A stretch of 64,000 nucleotides of DNA from NCBI RefSeq assembly GCF_036237275.1, contig NZ_CP108352.1, forward strand, positions 4,526,001-4,590,000, given 5' to 3'. The notes under the pieces were generated by a model, which saw nothing but the letters and a program-made list of their open reading frames with translations, did not search any database and was not told the DNA's origin. How positions within the stretch are numbered: position 1 is the stretch's first letter; the number at the start of each line of letters is the position of its first letter. Both the position numbers and the translations under genes were made by a program. Below are positions 16,438-24,560 of the stretch, one piece after another. This stretch comes from Streptomyces sp. NBC_01353. Lineage in GTDB: Bacteria > Actinomycetota > Actinomycetes > Streptomycetales > Streptomycetaceae.

Positions 16438-18045
16438 TCAGCCCTTCTTCGGCTCCTCCAGGCGCGGGAAGAGCACCGCGCCCTTCGTCACCGTCGAGCC
16501 CGCCGGGAGTCGGCCCCAGTCGCCGGCCGACTGGACCGGCTGGCTGGACAGGGCGCCCAGGGTGGGTTCGGCGCCGAGGGAGTCCCAGAGCTTCTGGGAG
16601 GTCTCCGGCATGATCGCGTTCAGCAGGACCGCGACCGCGCGCAGCGACTCGGCCGCCGTGTACAGGATCGTCGCCAGGCGGGCGCGGCCCGTCTCCGACT
16701 CGTCCTTCGCGACCTTCCACGGCTCCTGCTCCGTGATGTAGCCGTTGACCTGCTTCACGAAGTCGAAGATCGCCAGGATTCCGCCCTGGAAGTCCAGCTC
16801 CTCGCCGATCTTCAGGTCGGCCGTCGCGACCGCCTTCGCCAGGCCCTCGTGGATCGCCTTCTCCGCGTCGCCGTCGGCCGTCGCGGCCGGCAGGGCGCCG
16901 TCGAAGTACTTGCCGACCATCGCCGCGACCCGGGACGCCAGGTTGCCGTAGTCGTTCGCCAGCTCGCTCGTGTAGCGGGCGGTGAAGTCCTCCCAGGAGA
17001 ACGAGCCGTCCTGGCCGAACGCGATCGCGCGCAGGAAGTACCAGCGGTACGCGTCCACGCCGAAGTGCGAGGTCAGGTCCTGCGGCTTGATGCCCGTCAG
17101 GTTCGACTTCGACATCTTCTCGCCGCCGACCATGAGCCAGCCGTTCGCGGCCACGCGGCCCGGCACCGGCAGGCCCTGGGCCATCAGCATCGCCGGCCAG
17201 ATGATGGCGTGGAAGCGCAGGATGTCCTTGCCGATGAGGTGGACGTTGGCCGGGAAGGTCTCGTTGAACTTCTCCGGGTTCTCGTTGTAGCCGACCGCTG
17301 TCGCGTAGTTCAGCAGCGCGTCGATCCACACGTAGATGACGTGCTTCTCGTCCCACGGGACCGGGACGCCCCAGTCGAACGTCGAGCGCGAGATCGAGAG
17401 GTCCTCGAGGCCCTGCTTGACGAAGTTCAGCACCTCGTTGCGCGCCGACTCCGGCTGGATGAAGCCCGGGTTCGCCTCGTAGAACTCGATGAGCTTCGGG
17501 CCGTACTCGCTCAGCTTGAAGAAGTAGTTCTCCTCCTTGAGGATCTCCACCGGCTTCTTGTGGACGGCGCACAGCTTCGTGCCGTCCTCGGCCTCGATGA
17601 GATCGCCCGGGAGCTTGTACTCCTCACAGCCCACGCAGTACGGGCCTTCGTACCCGCCCTTGTAGATCTCGCCCTTGTCGTACAGGTCCTGCACGAACTC
17701 CTGGACACGGTCCGTGTGCCGCTTCTCCGTCGTCCGGATGAAGTCGTCGTTCGCGATGTTCAGGTGCTCCCAGAGGGGCTTCCAGGCCTCCTCGACGAGC
17801 TTGTCGCACCAGGCCTGGGGCGTGACGTTGTTCGCCTCGGCCGTGCGCATGATCTTCTGACCGTGCTCGTCCGTGCCGGTGAGGTACCACACCTTCTCGC
17901 CGCGCTGACGGTGCCAGCGCGTGAGCACGTCGCCTGCGACGGTCGTGTAGGCGTGGCCCAGGTGAGGAGCGTCGTTGACGTAGTAGATGGGGGTCGAGAC
18001 GTAGAACGCCTTCGCCCCCTGCTTCTCGGATCCAGTGGCCGCCAT
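16438..18045 (-). CDS. metG: Methionyl-tRNA synthetase
   Basis: A 535-residue class I synthetase that charges initiator and elongator tRNA-Met. The HIGH signature is HLGH (28-31) within YVNDAPHLGHAYTT; the KMSKS loop is exact (310-314, GGEKMSKSNLTG). A zinc-knuckle-like insertion is visible as CVGC followed later by CAVH. The C-terminal dimerisation (Trbp111-like) domain of longer MetRS enzymes is absent, which is normal for this length class. ATG at 18045 is chosen; a longer frame to 18078 lacks support. It is divergent from the two-component system, with 126 bp between the start codons. Confidence 0.96.
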   Translation of the reverse strand: MAATGSEKQGAKAFYVSTPIYYVNDAPHLGHAYTTVAGDVLTRWHRQRGEKVWYLTGTDEHGQKIMRTAEANNVTPQAWCDKLVEEAWKPLWEHLNIANDDFIRTTEKRHTDRVQEFVQDLYDKGEIYKGGYEGPYCVGCEEYKLPGDLIEAEDGTKLCAVHKKPVEILKEENYFFKLSEYGPKLIEFYEANPGFIQPESARNEVLNFVKQGLEDLSISRSTFDWGVPVPWDEKHVIYVWIDALLNYATAVGYNENPEKFNETFPANVHLIGKDILRFHAIIWPAMLMAQGLPVPGRVAANGWLMVGGEKMSKSNLTGIKPQDLTSHFGVDAYRWYFLRAIAFGQDGSFSWEDFTARYTSELANDYGNLASRVAAMVGKYFDGALPAATADGDAEKAIHEGLAKAVATADLKIGEELDFQGGILAIFDFVKQVNGYITEQEPWKVAKDESETGRARLATILYTAAESLRAVAVLLNAIMPETSQKLWDSLGAEPTLGALSSQPVQSAGDWGRLPAGSTVTKGAVLFPRLEEPKKG

Positions 18046-18171
18046 GGTCGAAATCCTAACGGGCAGTTCAAGATCCACTCACATCGATAACGGGCCCGGG
18101 CGCACGGAGACGTCCGCGAAACGTTCGGCCCCGTAGAAAGTACCGGTGAGGCAGGGGCGAGGGAGGAACGT

Positions 18172-18825
18172 ATGCGGGTACTGGTCGCCGAGGACGAGGC
18201 GGTCCTCGCCGAGCTCGTCGCCACCGGGCTGCGGCGCGCCGGCTTCGCCGTCGACACCGTCTACAGCGGCGACGCCGCCCTCGCCTACCTGGGCCTGCAC
18301 GACTACGACGTCGTCGTCCTCGACCGCGACCTGCCCCGCGTACACGGCGACGACGTCGCACGCGCGCTCGTCGCCCGGACGGCCCGGACCCGGATCCTGA
18401 TGCTGACCGCCTCGGCCTCCACCGAGGACCGGGTCGAGGGGCTCGACCTCGGCGCGGACGACTATCTCGGCAAGCCCTTCGAGTTCCCCGAGCTGGTGTC
18501 CCGGGTACGGGCGCTGCGGCGGCGCAGCGCCCGTCCCGTACCGCCGCAGCTGGAACGGGCGGGGATGGTCATGGACACCGTGCGGAGGACCGTGACCCGG
18601 GACGGACGCGCGCTCGACCTCTCGCCGAAGGAGTTCTCCGTGCTCCAGATCCTGCTGGAGGCGGACGGCGCCACGGTCTCCGCCGAGGAGCTCCTGGAAC
18701 GCGCCTGGGACGCGCACATCGACCCCTTCACGGGCGCGGTACGGGTCTGCATGAGCAAGCTGCGCGCGAAGCTCGGCGAGCCCGCGCTGATCCGGACGGT
18801 GCAGGGCGTGGGGTACGCGCTGTGA
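18172..18825 (+). CDS. OmpR/PhoB-family response regulator (CutR-like)
   Basis: A 217-residue two-domain regulator. The receiver domain (1-120) has the acidic pair E7/D8, the phosphoacceptor D51 (VVLDRDLP), T79 and K101 (LGKPFEF). The winged-helix DNA-binding domain (about 128-217) ends with VRVCMSKLRAKLG and LIRTVQGVGYAL, typical of the OmpR class. GGGAGGA lies 4 bases before the ATG. Its stop codon overlaps the GTG start of the sensor kinase (GTGA), so the two are co-translated. Target genes cannot be read from the window. Confidence 0.93.
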   Translation: MRVLVAEDEAVLAELVATGLRRAGFAVDTVYSGDAALAYLGLHDYDVVVLDRDLPRVHGDDVARALVARTARTRILMLTASASTEDRVEGLDLGADDYLGKPFEFPELVSRVRALRRRSARPVPPQLERAGMVMDTVRRTVTRDGRALDLSPKEFSVLQILLEADGATVSAEELLERAWDAHIDPFTGAVRVCMSKLRAKLGEPALIRTVQGVGYAL

Positions 18826-20018
18826 GCGCGGGTCTCCTCGGGGCGGGGTCGACGATCCGGACCCGGATCGCGCTCGTGTACGGGGGAGTGTTCGTCGTCC
18901 TCGGCGGTTGTCTGCTGGGGGTCGTGAACCTGCTGTCCCGGGCCGGTACGCAGGGGGAGGCGGAGGCCATAGCGGCACGGGTACGGGTGGTGGCGCCGTT
19001 CGAGACGGTCACCGCGTACCGGCTGAGTGACGACGTCAGCCGGGCGGCGGGCGAGCAGTGGCTCATGTGGTCCTGCCTCGCCCTGGTCGTCATGGCCTTC
19101 GGCGCGGTCGTCGTGGGCTGGTGGACCGCCGGTCGGGTGCTGCGGCCGGTCCACGAGATGACCGCGCGGGCGCGGCGGCTCTCGGAGCGGAACCTGCACG
19201 TGGGGGTCCCCCCGGACGGAGTCTGGGGGAGGATCGCGGCGGGCGGGCCCGACGACGAGCTGAAGGAGCTCGGCGACACGATCGACGCGCTGCTGGGGCG
19301 GCTGGAGGCGGCGTTCGACAGTCAGCGGCGGTTCATCGCGAACGCCTCGCACGAGCTGCGGACCCCGCTCGCCACCCAGCGCACCGCGATCCAGGTCGGG
19401 CTGGACGACTCCTCCGAGGTCAAGCAGGTGCTGCTGGACAGCAACCGCCGCAGCGAACGGCTCATCGAGGGGCTGCTGCTCCTGGCCCGGAGCGAGCGGG
19501 GCCTTGAGGCGCGGGAGGACGTGCGGCTGGGGGAGGTCGTCGAGGAGGAGTGCGAGACATATGGGGTGGACGTGGTGGTCGGGACGGTCGGTGCGGCCGC
19601 TGTGGGGGCCTCTGCGGGGGGCGCCTCGGGCGGTGTCGCGGGGGACGGTGTGGCCTCTGCCGGCGGTGTCGTACGGGGGAATCGCGTGCTGCTCGGGCAG
19701 CTCGTACGGAATCTCGTCGCGAACGCGGTCGCGTACAACGTGCCCGGCGGGCTGGTGGAGGTGTCCGTCCAGGGAGGCGTGCTGACCGTCGTCAACACCG
19801 GGCCCGTGGTGGCGGCCGACGAGGTGCCCGGGCTCTTCGAACCCTTCCGGCGGGGGCAGGGGCGCGACCGGATGGGGCCGGGCGCGGGGCTCGGTCTGTC
19901 GATCGTACGGTCGATCGCGGCGGCGCACGGGGGAACGGTCGGGGCCGTGGCGCGGGGGGTGGAGCAGGGTGGGGGCCTGGTGGTGACGGTGACGTTGCCC
20001 GTCACCACCAGGTCCTGA
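18822..20018 (+). CDS. Membrane sensor histidine kinase (CutS-like)
   Basis: A 398-residue kinase, partner of the preceding regulator. Two membrane segments (about 18-38 and 78-99) flank a short extracytoplasmic loop of about 40 residues, so the sensor is probably intramembrane or periplasm-proximal. A HAMP linker follows, then the H-box with His177 (NASHELRTPLATQ), and the ATP-binding domain with N-box (LVRNLVANAVAYN) and Gly-rich box (GPGAGLGLSIV). A Gly/Ala/Val-rich insert (about 255-285) sits in front of the N-box. A palindromic hairpin (19207-19230) lies inside the frame, coding G-V-P-P-D-G-V-W-G after the HAMP region. Convergent with the vWA gene, 15 bp apart. Confidence 0.92.
   Translation: MSAGLLGAGSTIRTRIALVYGGVFVVLGGCLLGVVNLLSRAGTQGEAEAIAARVRVVAPFETVTAYRLSDDVSRAAGEQWLMWSCLALVVMAFGAVVVGWWTAGRVLRPVHEMTARARRLSERNLHVGVPPDGVWGRIAAGGPDDELKELGDTIDALLGRLEAAFDSQRRFIANASHELRTPLATQRTAIQVGLDDSSEVKQVLLDSNRRSERLIEGLLLLARSERGLEAREDVRLGEVVEEECETYGVDVVVGTVGAAAVGASAGGASGGVAGDGVASAGGVVRGNRVLLGQLVRNLVANAVAYNVPGGLVEVSVQGGVLTVVNTGPVVAADEVPGLFEPFRRGQGRDRMGPGAGLGLSIVRSIAAAHGGTVGAVARGVEQGGGLVVTVTLPVTTRS
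19207..19230 (+). repeat. Small palindromic element inside the kinase gene
   Basis: TCCCCCCGGAC-gga-GTCTGGGGGA forms a near-perfect hairpin. Elements with C/G-rich outer arms and a GGAC/GTCC inner stem recur in Streptomyces; a relative lies in cobK (44071-44096) in this window. Here it is read through in frame. Confidence 0.5.
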
Positions 20019-20033
20019 GGCCTCGCGCCCCGG

Positions 20034-22055
20034 CTAGATCTGCCAGTCGGCGAGCAGCCCGCCGTAGAACGCGGAGTGCGCGGTCTCGGACGGGGTCGCG
20101 CCGGCGAGGAAGTGGCCGGTGCGGGGGGCGGTGAGCTTACGGAGGTAGTCGAAGGCCTTGTTGTCCTCCTCGCCCCAGGCCACGAACTGCCAGTGGATCG
20201 GGCGGTCGGCGGCCTCGGCGAGGGCCTGGGTGGCGGCGGTCTTCGACTCGGGGGCGCCGTCGGTCTGGAAGACGACGAACGCGGGTCGGGTCGGGTCGGC
20301 CTTCTCGTGGTGGGCGAGGACCTCTTCGACGGCGCGGTGGTAGTTCGTACGGCCCAGGCGGCCGAGGCCCGCGTTGATCTCGTCGATGCGGCCCTCGAGG
20401 CCCTGGGGGCGGAGCTCGGCGGTGCCGTCGATGTCCGTCGAGAAGAAGACGGCGGTGACGGTGGCGTCCTCGTCGAGGTGGGCGGCGAGGGCGACGGTCT
20501 GCTCGGCGATGCGCTGCACGGAGCCGTCCTTGAAGTACCCGCGCATCGACCCGGACCGGTCGACGACGAGGTACACGGCGGCCCGCGCCCCGACGAGCCC
20601 CTGCTTCTTGAGCACGGCCCCGGCAGCCTTGTACGCGTCGACCAGGTGGGGGGCGTCGGCCTTGACCTGGGCGAGCGTGGTGGCGGGGGCGTCCTGCGCC
20701 TTCGGCTTGGGTGACTCGGAGACCGGGGACTCCACGGCCGCGGCGACCGCCTCGGGCGCGGTCTCGTCTGCGACGAGTGCGGCCTCGGCCTCCGGCTCGG
20801 CGGTGGCGTCGTCGGCGGACGTCTCCGACTCGGCCTCCGGTCCGGGGGTGGTGTCGGGCGCGACGTCTGCCTCCGGCGCGGTCTCCGTGACGGGAGCGAC
20901 GTCTGCGGCAGCCGCGACGAGCGCGTCCTGAGCCTGCGGCTCTGCCGCGTCAGCCTCGGCGTCGTTCTGCGCCTCCGGCTCGGCGACAGCTTCGGCCTTC
21001 GGCTCGGCAACGGCCGCTTCCTGAGCCGTGGCTGCCTCGGCGTCGCCCGCCGACGCCGTCACGACGTCGTCGTCCGCGGTCGCGTCCGTCGGCGCGGTTG
21101 CCGCGTCCGCCGGCTCCGCCTCGGCCTCCGCTGCCTCAGCCTTGACCTCGGCGTCCGCCTCGGCCGCCGCCTTCGGCTGGGCCTCAGCCACCGCGTCCGT
21201 CGTCGCCTCCGGCTCGGCGTCCACTGCCTCGGCATTCGCCTCGGCCGACGGCTCGACCTCGACCGCCGCGTCCTCCGTGAGCGCCTCCGGCTCGGCCTCG
21301 GTCGCGTCCGCCGCCTCGACGTCCGCCTCGGTCGTCGCCTCCGGCTCCGCCGTCGCCGAGTCCGTCGTCAGCGCCTCTGCCTCCGCCTCGGTCACCTCGG
21401 TCGCGTCCGAAGCGAGCACCTCGGCCTCCGGCTCAGCCTTAGCCGCCGCGGTCGCCTCCGGCTCCGCCTCGGCCGCAACCGTCTCCGGCGTCGGCTCAGC
21501 CTCGGCCGCAACCGTCTCCGTCTCCGCCTCGGCCGCAACCGTCTCCGGCGCCGTCTCAGCCTCGGCGACAGCCGTCTCCGCCTTGGCCTCGGCGGCAACC
21601 GTCTCCGCCTCGGCCGCAACCGTCTCCGGCGCCGTCTCAGCCTCGGCGACAGCCGTCTCCGCCTTGGCCTCGGCGGCAACCGTCTCCGCCTCGGCCGCAA
21701 CCGTCTCCGGCTCAACCGCGGCCACAGCCTCCGTCGCCTTCGGCTCCGCCGACCTCGCCCCGGGGACCTTCGGGTTGTCGAAGGCCGCCGCCACCAGGTC
21801 GTCCGCGGCGCGCTGGGCCGCCGAATCCTTCGGGCGGGTGGGCGTCGACGCGCGCGCCCGCTCCGGCGCCGCAGCAGCCGTTCCCGCCGGCTCCGTCGTC
21901 CGTTCCGCAGACGTCGGAGACGGGAGCGTCACCGACTGCTTCTCCTCGGACGTCGCGCGGTCCGCCTGGGGCGGGACGGAGGTTGCCGGAGTTTCGTCGT
22001 GCCGGTCCGCACGGTCGCGTCCGAACACCTTGCGCAGCAAGCTCCGAATGCCCAT
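20034..22055 (-). CDS. vWA-domain protein with long Ala/Glu repeat linker
   Basis: A 673-residue protein in three parts. A short basic N-terminus (MGIRSLLRKVFGRDRADRHD) is followed by about 380 residues of Ala/Glu/Pro/Thr low complexity built from A-E-A-E-T-V-A-A-type units, in places exact 27-residue repeats. The C-terminal ~200 residues are a von Willebrand A domain with MIDAS D499-R-S501-G-S503 (LVVDRSGSMRGY) and the later FVVFQTDGAPES. The vWA part resembles TerF/TerY-like proteins of tellurite/stress clusters; no ter genes are in the window. ATG at 22055 is preceded by GAAAGG at good spacing. The very acidic linker suggests an extended tether. Confidence 0.85.
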   Translation of the reverse strand: MGIRSLLRKVFGRDRADRHDETPATSVPPQADRATSEEKQSVTLPSPTSAERTTEPAGTAAAAPERARASTPTRPKDSAAQRAADDLVAAAFDNPKVPGARSAEPKATEAVAAVEPETVAAEAETVAAEAKAETAVAEAETAPETVAAEAETVAAEAKAETAVAEAETAPETVAAEAETETVAAEAEPTPETVAAEAEPEATAAAKAEPEAEVLASDATEVTEAEAEALTTDSATAEPEATTEADVEAADATEAEPEALTEDAAVEVEPSAEANAEAVDAEPEATTDAVAEAQPKAAAEADAEVKAEAAEAEAEPADAATAPTDATADDDVVTASAGDAEAATAQEAAVAEPKAEAVAEPEAQNDAEADAAEPQAQDALVAAAADVAPVTETAPEADVAPDTTPGPEAESETSADDATAEPEAEAALVADETAPEAVAAAVESPVSESPKPKAQDAPATTLAQVKADAPHLVDAYKAAGAVLKKQGLVGARAAVYLVVDRSGSMRGYFKDGSVQRIAEQTVALAAHLDEDATVTAVFFSTDIDGTAELRPQGLEGRIDEINAGLGRLGRTNYHRAVEEVLAHHEKADPTRPAFVVFQTDGAPESKTAATQALAEAADRPIHWQFVAWGEEDNKAFDYLRKLTAPRTGHFLAGATPSETAHSAFYGGLLADWQI
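21520..21709 (-). repeat. 81-bp tandem repeat in the vWA gene linker
   Basis: The block 21520-21600 is repeated at 21601-21681 and begins again at 21682-21709; near-perfect copies encode the same 27-residue Ala/Glu unit. Degenerate relatives of the unit extend further on both sides. The unit is a multiple of three, so length changes keep the frame. Confidence 0.85.
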
Positions 22056-22188
22056 GGGCGAGGCCTTTCGCATGAGTTGGGTGCGATGAATGTCCGTACT
22101 GGGAGGAATCATCCCTGGCCAGGGCGGACACGTAAGGTTAGCGGCCCCTGGTGTGTCGCCATCGGCGCCCCATCGGCCACCTGTCCGG

Positions 22189-22248
22189 CCCCCAAGCGGC
22201 CCCCCAAGCGGCCCCCCAAGCGGCCCCCCGAGCGGCCTCCCGAGCGGC
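22189..22248. repeat. Five-copy 12-bp direct repeat upstream of phoX
   Basis: Three identical copies of CCCCCAAGCGGC followed by two variants (CCCCCGAGCGGC, CTCCCGAGCGGC), head to tail. It lies in the non-coding space between divergent genes, about 70 bp from the PHO box. Confidence 0.85.
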
Positions 22249-22319
22249 ACCCCCGTCCGCCCTCCGGCCCCTCGCCGATCCGTCCTCAACGGCCCCCCAA
22301 CCGCCCCCGGTTCCCCCAC

Positions 22320-22341
22320 ATTCATCCGACGTTCACCCCGG
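22320..22341 (+). promoter_or_regulatory. PHO box (PhoP-binding direct repeat) upstream of phoX
   Basis: Two adjacent 11-bp units, ATTCATCCGAC and GTTCACCCCGG, match the Streptomyces PhoP direct-repeat consensus (G-T-T-C-A-C-C-C-G-G-C type). A weaker third unit may precede it. The site lies about 25 bp before a possible -10 and 104 bp before the phoX start, fitting phosphate-starvation induction. Confidence 0.7.
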
Positions 22342-22445
22342 CGCCGCCCCCGTGCAGATGTGCACACATAACGTCACCGCGGATGGAATCCCGACACCAT
22401 GTCGGGACCAAGGGGCGGCGCAAGTACGCGCCGGAGGAGGACCAA

Positions 22446-24512
22446 GTGCGCAAACTGCTGCCGCTGCTGAGCACCAACCCGCACGGAGGCGGCCGTTCCG
22501 CCCTCACCTGTCGGTTCCGCTGTGGTGACGCCTGCTTCCACGAGGTGCCCAACACCAGCGACAACGAGTACGTCGGCGACGTCATAGCCGGCGCCTACTC
22601 CCGCCGTTCGATGATCCGCGCCGCCGCCGTCGTCACCGTCGCGGCCGCCGCCGGTGGCGCCGTCGTCGGTTCGGGCAGCACCCCCGCCGTCGCCTCCCCG
22701 GCAGACGGCCAGGGCCACGGGCACAAGCCCGGCAAGCCCGCCGACGGCGCCCGCGGCCTGCGCTTCGCGCCCGTCGCGCCCAACACCGCCGACAAGGTCA
22801 CGGTCCCCTCCGGCTACGAGCAGAACGTCGTCATCCGCTGGGGCGAGCCGATCCTCCGCGGCGCCCCGGCCTTCGACGCCGACAAGCAGACCGCCAAGGC
22901 GCAGGCCGGACAGTTCGGTTACAACAACGACTTCCTGAGCCTGCTTCCGCTCCGTGGCGAGCACAACCGCCAGGTCCTCGTCGCGAACCACGAGTACACC
23001 GACGAAATCCTGATGTTCAAGGGTTACGACGCCGCCAACCCGACCCGCGAGCAGGTCGAGATCGCCTGGGCCGCTCACGGTCTCTCCGTCGTCGTGGTCC
23101 AGGAGGAGCACCGCTCCGGCAAGCTCACGCCCGTCACCCGGCACCCGCTCAACCGCCGCCTCCACACCACCAGCGCGTTCGAGCTGACCGGCCCGGCCGC
23201 CGGCTCCGCGCTGCTGAAGACCTCCGCCGACCCGTCCGGCCGCAAGGTTCTCGGCACCCTCAACAACTGCGCCGGCGGCACCACCCCGTGGGGCACCACC
23301 CTCCACGGCGAGGAGAACTTCAACCAGTACTTCGCCAACGGCTCCAGCGCTACCGACAAGCGCTACGGCATCGGCTCCGGCGCCACCGAGCGCAAGTGGG
23401 AGCGGTTCGACAAGCGCTTCGACCTCAAGCAGGAGCCCAACGAGGTCCACCGCCAGGGCTGGGTCGTCGAGCTCGACCCGTACGACCCCGACTCCACCCC
23501 GAAGAAGCGCACCGCGCTCGGCCGCTTCAAGCACGAGGCCGCGCAGCCCCGCCTCACCGAGGACGGCCGCCCGGTCGTCTACATGGGCGACGACGAGCGC
23601 TTCGACTACTTCTACAAGTTCGTCTCGTCCAAGCGGATGAAGAAGGGCAGCTCCCGCGCCGCCCGCGAGCACAACCTGACCCTGCTCGACGAGGGCACCC
23701 TCTACGTCGCCAAGCTGACCGGCGACAGCCCGGCCACCGAGATCGACGGCACGGGCAAGCTGCCCGACGACGGTGAGTTCGACGGCAGCGGCCAGTGGAT
23801 CCCGCTCGCCACCGGCAACGTCTCCCACGTACCCGGCATGACCGCCGAAGAGGTGTACGTCTTCACCCGCCTCGCCGGTGACAAGGTCGGCGCCACGAAG
23901 ATGGACCGCCCCGAGGACGTCGAGCCGTCCCCGCGCTCCGGCCGCGTCTACGTCGCGCTCACCAACAACACCGACCGCGGCAAGGCCGGCAAGGCCGGTA
24001 CGGACGAGGCCAACCCGCGCAACCTCAACAAGCACGGCCAGATCCTGGAGCTCGCCGAGCACTGGGACGACCCGTCCTCCGACGGCTTCGCCTGGCGTCT
24101 CTTCCTCGTCGCCGGCGACCCGAACGACCCGGCCACGTACTTCGCCGGCTTCCCCAAGGAGAAGGTCTCCCCCATCTCCTGCCCGGACAACGTCGCCTTC
24201 GACCCGCACGGCAACCTGTGGATCTCCACCGACGGCAACCAGCTCGGCTCGCACGACGGCCTCTTCGGCGTCGCCACGAAGGGTGAGCGCCGCGGTGAGC
24301 TCAAGCAGTTCCTGACGGTCCCGAAGGGCGCCGAGACCTGCGGCCCGATCATCCAGGACCGCCGTGTCGTCGTCGCAGTCCAGCACCCGGGCGAGCTCGA
24401 CGGCGCCTCCGTCGAGAACCCCAAGTCGGAGTGGCCCGACGGACCCGGCAAGATCGTCCGCCCGTCCGTCGTCGCCGTCTGGCGCAAGGACGGCCGCGAC
24501 ATCGGCGTCTGA
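22446..24512 (+). CDS. phoX: PhoX-family (DUF839) secreted alkaline phosphatase
   Basis: A 688-residue protein of the PhoX family, calcium/iron-dependent phosphomonoesterases that release phosphate outside the cell. GTG at 22446 was chosen because GGAGGAGG precedes it by 5 bases; ATG codons further upstream lack a site. The leader is long: a Cys-bearing stretch (TCRFRCGDAC, 21-30), then a twin-arginine-type signal SRRSMIRAAAVVTVAAAAG (52-70). Family landmarks include LVANHEYTDE, NNCAGGTTPWGTTLHGEENF, YMGDDERFDYFYKFVS and SCPDNVAFDPHGNLWISTDG. The PHO box upstream points to PhoP control. A long GC stem follows the stop codon. Confidence 0.92.
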   Translation: MRKLLPLLSTNPHGGGRSALTCRFRCGDACFHEVPNTSDNEYVGDVIAGAYSRRSMIRAAAVVTVAAAAGGAVVGSGSTPAVASPADGQGHGHKPGKPADGARGLRFAPVAPNTADKVTVPSGYEQNVVIRWGEPILRGAPAFDADKQTAKAQAGQFGYNNDFLSLLPLRGEHNRQVLVANHEYTDEILMFKGYDAANPTREQVEIAWAAHGLSVVVVQEEHRSGKLTPVTRHPLNRRLHTTSAFELTGPAAGSALLKTSADPSGRKVLGTLNNCAGGTTPWGTTLHGEENFNQYFANGSSATDKRYGIGSGATERKWERFDKRFDLKQEPNEVHRQGWVVELDPYDPDSTPKKRTALGRFKHEAAQPRLTEDGRPVVYMGDDERFDYFYKFVSSKRMKKGSSRAAREHNLTLLDEGTLYVAKLTGDSPATEIDGTGKLPDDGEFDGSGQWIPLATGNVSHVPGMTAEEVYVFTRLAGDKVGATKMDRPEDVEPSPRSGRVYVALTNNTDRGKAGKAGTDEANPRNLNKHGQILELAEHWDDPSSDGFAWRLFLVAGDPNDPATYFAGFPKEKVSPISCPDNVAFDPHGNLWISTDGNQLGSHDGLFGVATKGERRGELKQFLTVPKGAETCGPIIQDRRVVVAVQHPGELDGASVENPKSEWPDGPGKIVRPSVVAVWRKDGRDIGV

Positions 24513-24524
24513 GCCGAGTGAGAC

Positions 24525-24560
24525 GTGGTGTGGGGGGCGTGGCACCGCCCCTCACACCAC
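24525..24560. terminator. Bidirectional terminator after phoX
   Basis: A 15-bp stem with one mismatch (GTGGTGTGGGGGGCG paired with CGCCCCTCACACCAC) and a 6-base loop lies between the convergent phoX and the next minus-strand gene, overlapping the last codons of the latter. Confidence 0.7.

Larger units (their letters stand above)
22056..22445. promoter_or_regulatory. Divergent intergenic region between vWA gene and phoX
   Basis: 390 bases with no gene of its own. It contains a 12-bp tandem repeat (22189-22248), a PHO box (22320-22341), a small palindrome GTGCA-gatg-TGCAC (22352-22365) and a candidate -10 (CATAAC, 22367-22372), and must hold promoters for both divergent genes. Confidence 0.6.

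Noticed and set aside
22189-22248. Possible CRISPR-like array
   Set aside because: The 12-bp units are contiguous with no spacers, as are the other short arrays in the window.
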